20,407 nucleotides of DNA from JAFGLP01 sp050014895. GTDB taxonomy: Bacteria; Chloroflexota; Dehalococcoidia; GIF9; UBA5629. Every line of letters begins with the position of its first letter. Position 1 is the stretch's first letter. The stretch spans positions 1 through 20,407 of the forward strand of contig JBEKCL010000042.1 of NCBI GenBank assembly GCA_050014895.1, written 5' to 3'. The notes under the pieces were generated by a model. The model ran no database searches. It worked only from the letters and a program-made list of their open reading frames with translations, and was not told the DNA's origin. Below are positions 20,297-20,407 of this stretch, one piece after another. The translations under genes and the position numbers were made by a program.

Positions 20297-20407
20297 GATT
20301 TAAATGCCTGCGCTCAGCAGGGGCTGCTGCATATTTACCATTTATTTTGCCGGGTGAAAGAATGCTCCTGTTGTCCGGTATTTACACGCCGAAGGCCAAA
20401 CCGGGAA
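20297..20407 (+). repeat. 111 bp direct repeat, copy 2 (extends past the window edge?)
   Basis: Second copy of the DUF2851 C-terminal coding end (D-L-N-A-C-A-Q-Q-G...R-P-N-R-E), starting at 20297 after unrelated sequence and still open at the edge. Amino-acid changes relative to copy 1 are only Ser to Leu and Leu to Ser. Confidence 0.95.

Overview
The window reads as a chromosomal segment of an anaerobic bacterium of moderate GC. A Chloroflexota (Dehalococcoidia-like) host is my best inference. It rests on the mix of a MASE3 diguanylate cyclase, a glycyl radical enzyme, a DUF4389 membrane protein, the row pdxS - R3H ATPase - tmk - rnhB - yraN, a CIRCE-controlled groESL operon and an XRE/DUF2851 pair. 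No rRNA, tRNA or CRISPR array is visible.

Positions 1-13700 are ordinary chromosome. A forward cluster holds the end of a PPOX-fold flavoprotein, a DUF4389 protein, a glycyl radical enzyme broken by one extra C, and an AhpD-like protein. It meets a reverse-strand MASE3-PAS-PAS-GGDEF protein whose true N-terminus lies upstream of its first ATG and seems to start at AUA. Next comes a reverse operon: pdxS, an R3H/AAA ATPase, tmk, rnhB and yraN. It diverges from an M16 peptidase across a symmetrical pair of extended -10 promoters. A strong bidirectional terminator separates the peptidase from groEL-groES, which carry a CIRCE variant and a good promoter. An FmdB zinc-ribbon gene follows.

Positions 13791-17686 look like a 3.9 kb accessory island inserted into the 18 bp palindromic operator (TTACACGTTAACGTGTAA) of an XRE regulator gene. 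Removing the island restores the perfect palindrome and a promoter with a 17 bp spacer. The target appears as GTTAGC/GTTAAC on the two sides, and the island ends are inverted GGTAGTG-type sequences. The island has no recognisable transposase. It carries a basic small protein, a coiled-coil/winged-helix protein, a trypsin-like protease, a small conserved protein, a NYN-domain nuclease and a RHH antitoxin whose RelE partner is cut off by an island repeat. At least five related end sequences occur inside it. Three of them are 70-77 bp long and contain a promoter that would start transcription at, or within a nucleotide of, a start codon, giving leaderless mRNA.

Positions 17700-20407 hold the XRE regulator and a DUF2851 gene, each with a GTTAAC-centred operator. 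The last 111 bp of the DUF2851 gene are repeated about 1.16 kb downstream, at the window edge. The two copies bracket an unknown four-helix membrane protein gene, which marks a second likely insertion or duplication. The two most novel items are the promoter-bearing repeat family and the operator-targeted island. The possible protease plus NYN nuclease cargo is suggestive of, but does not prove, a defence role.
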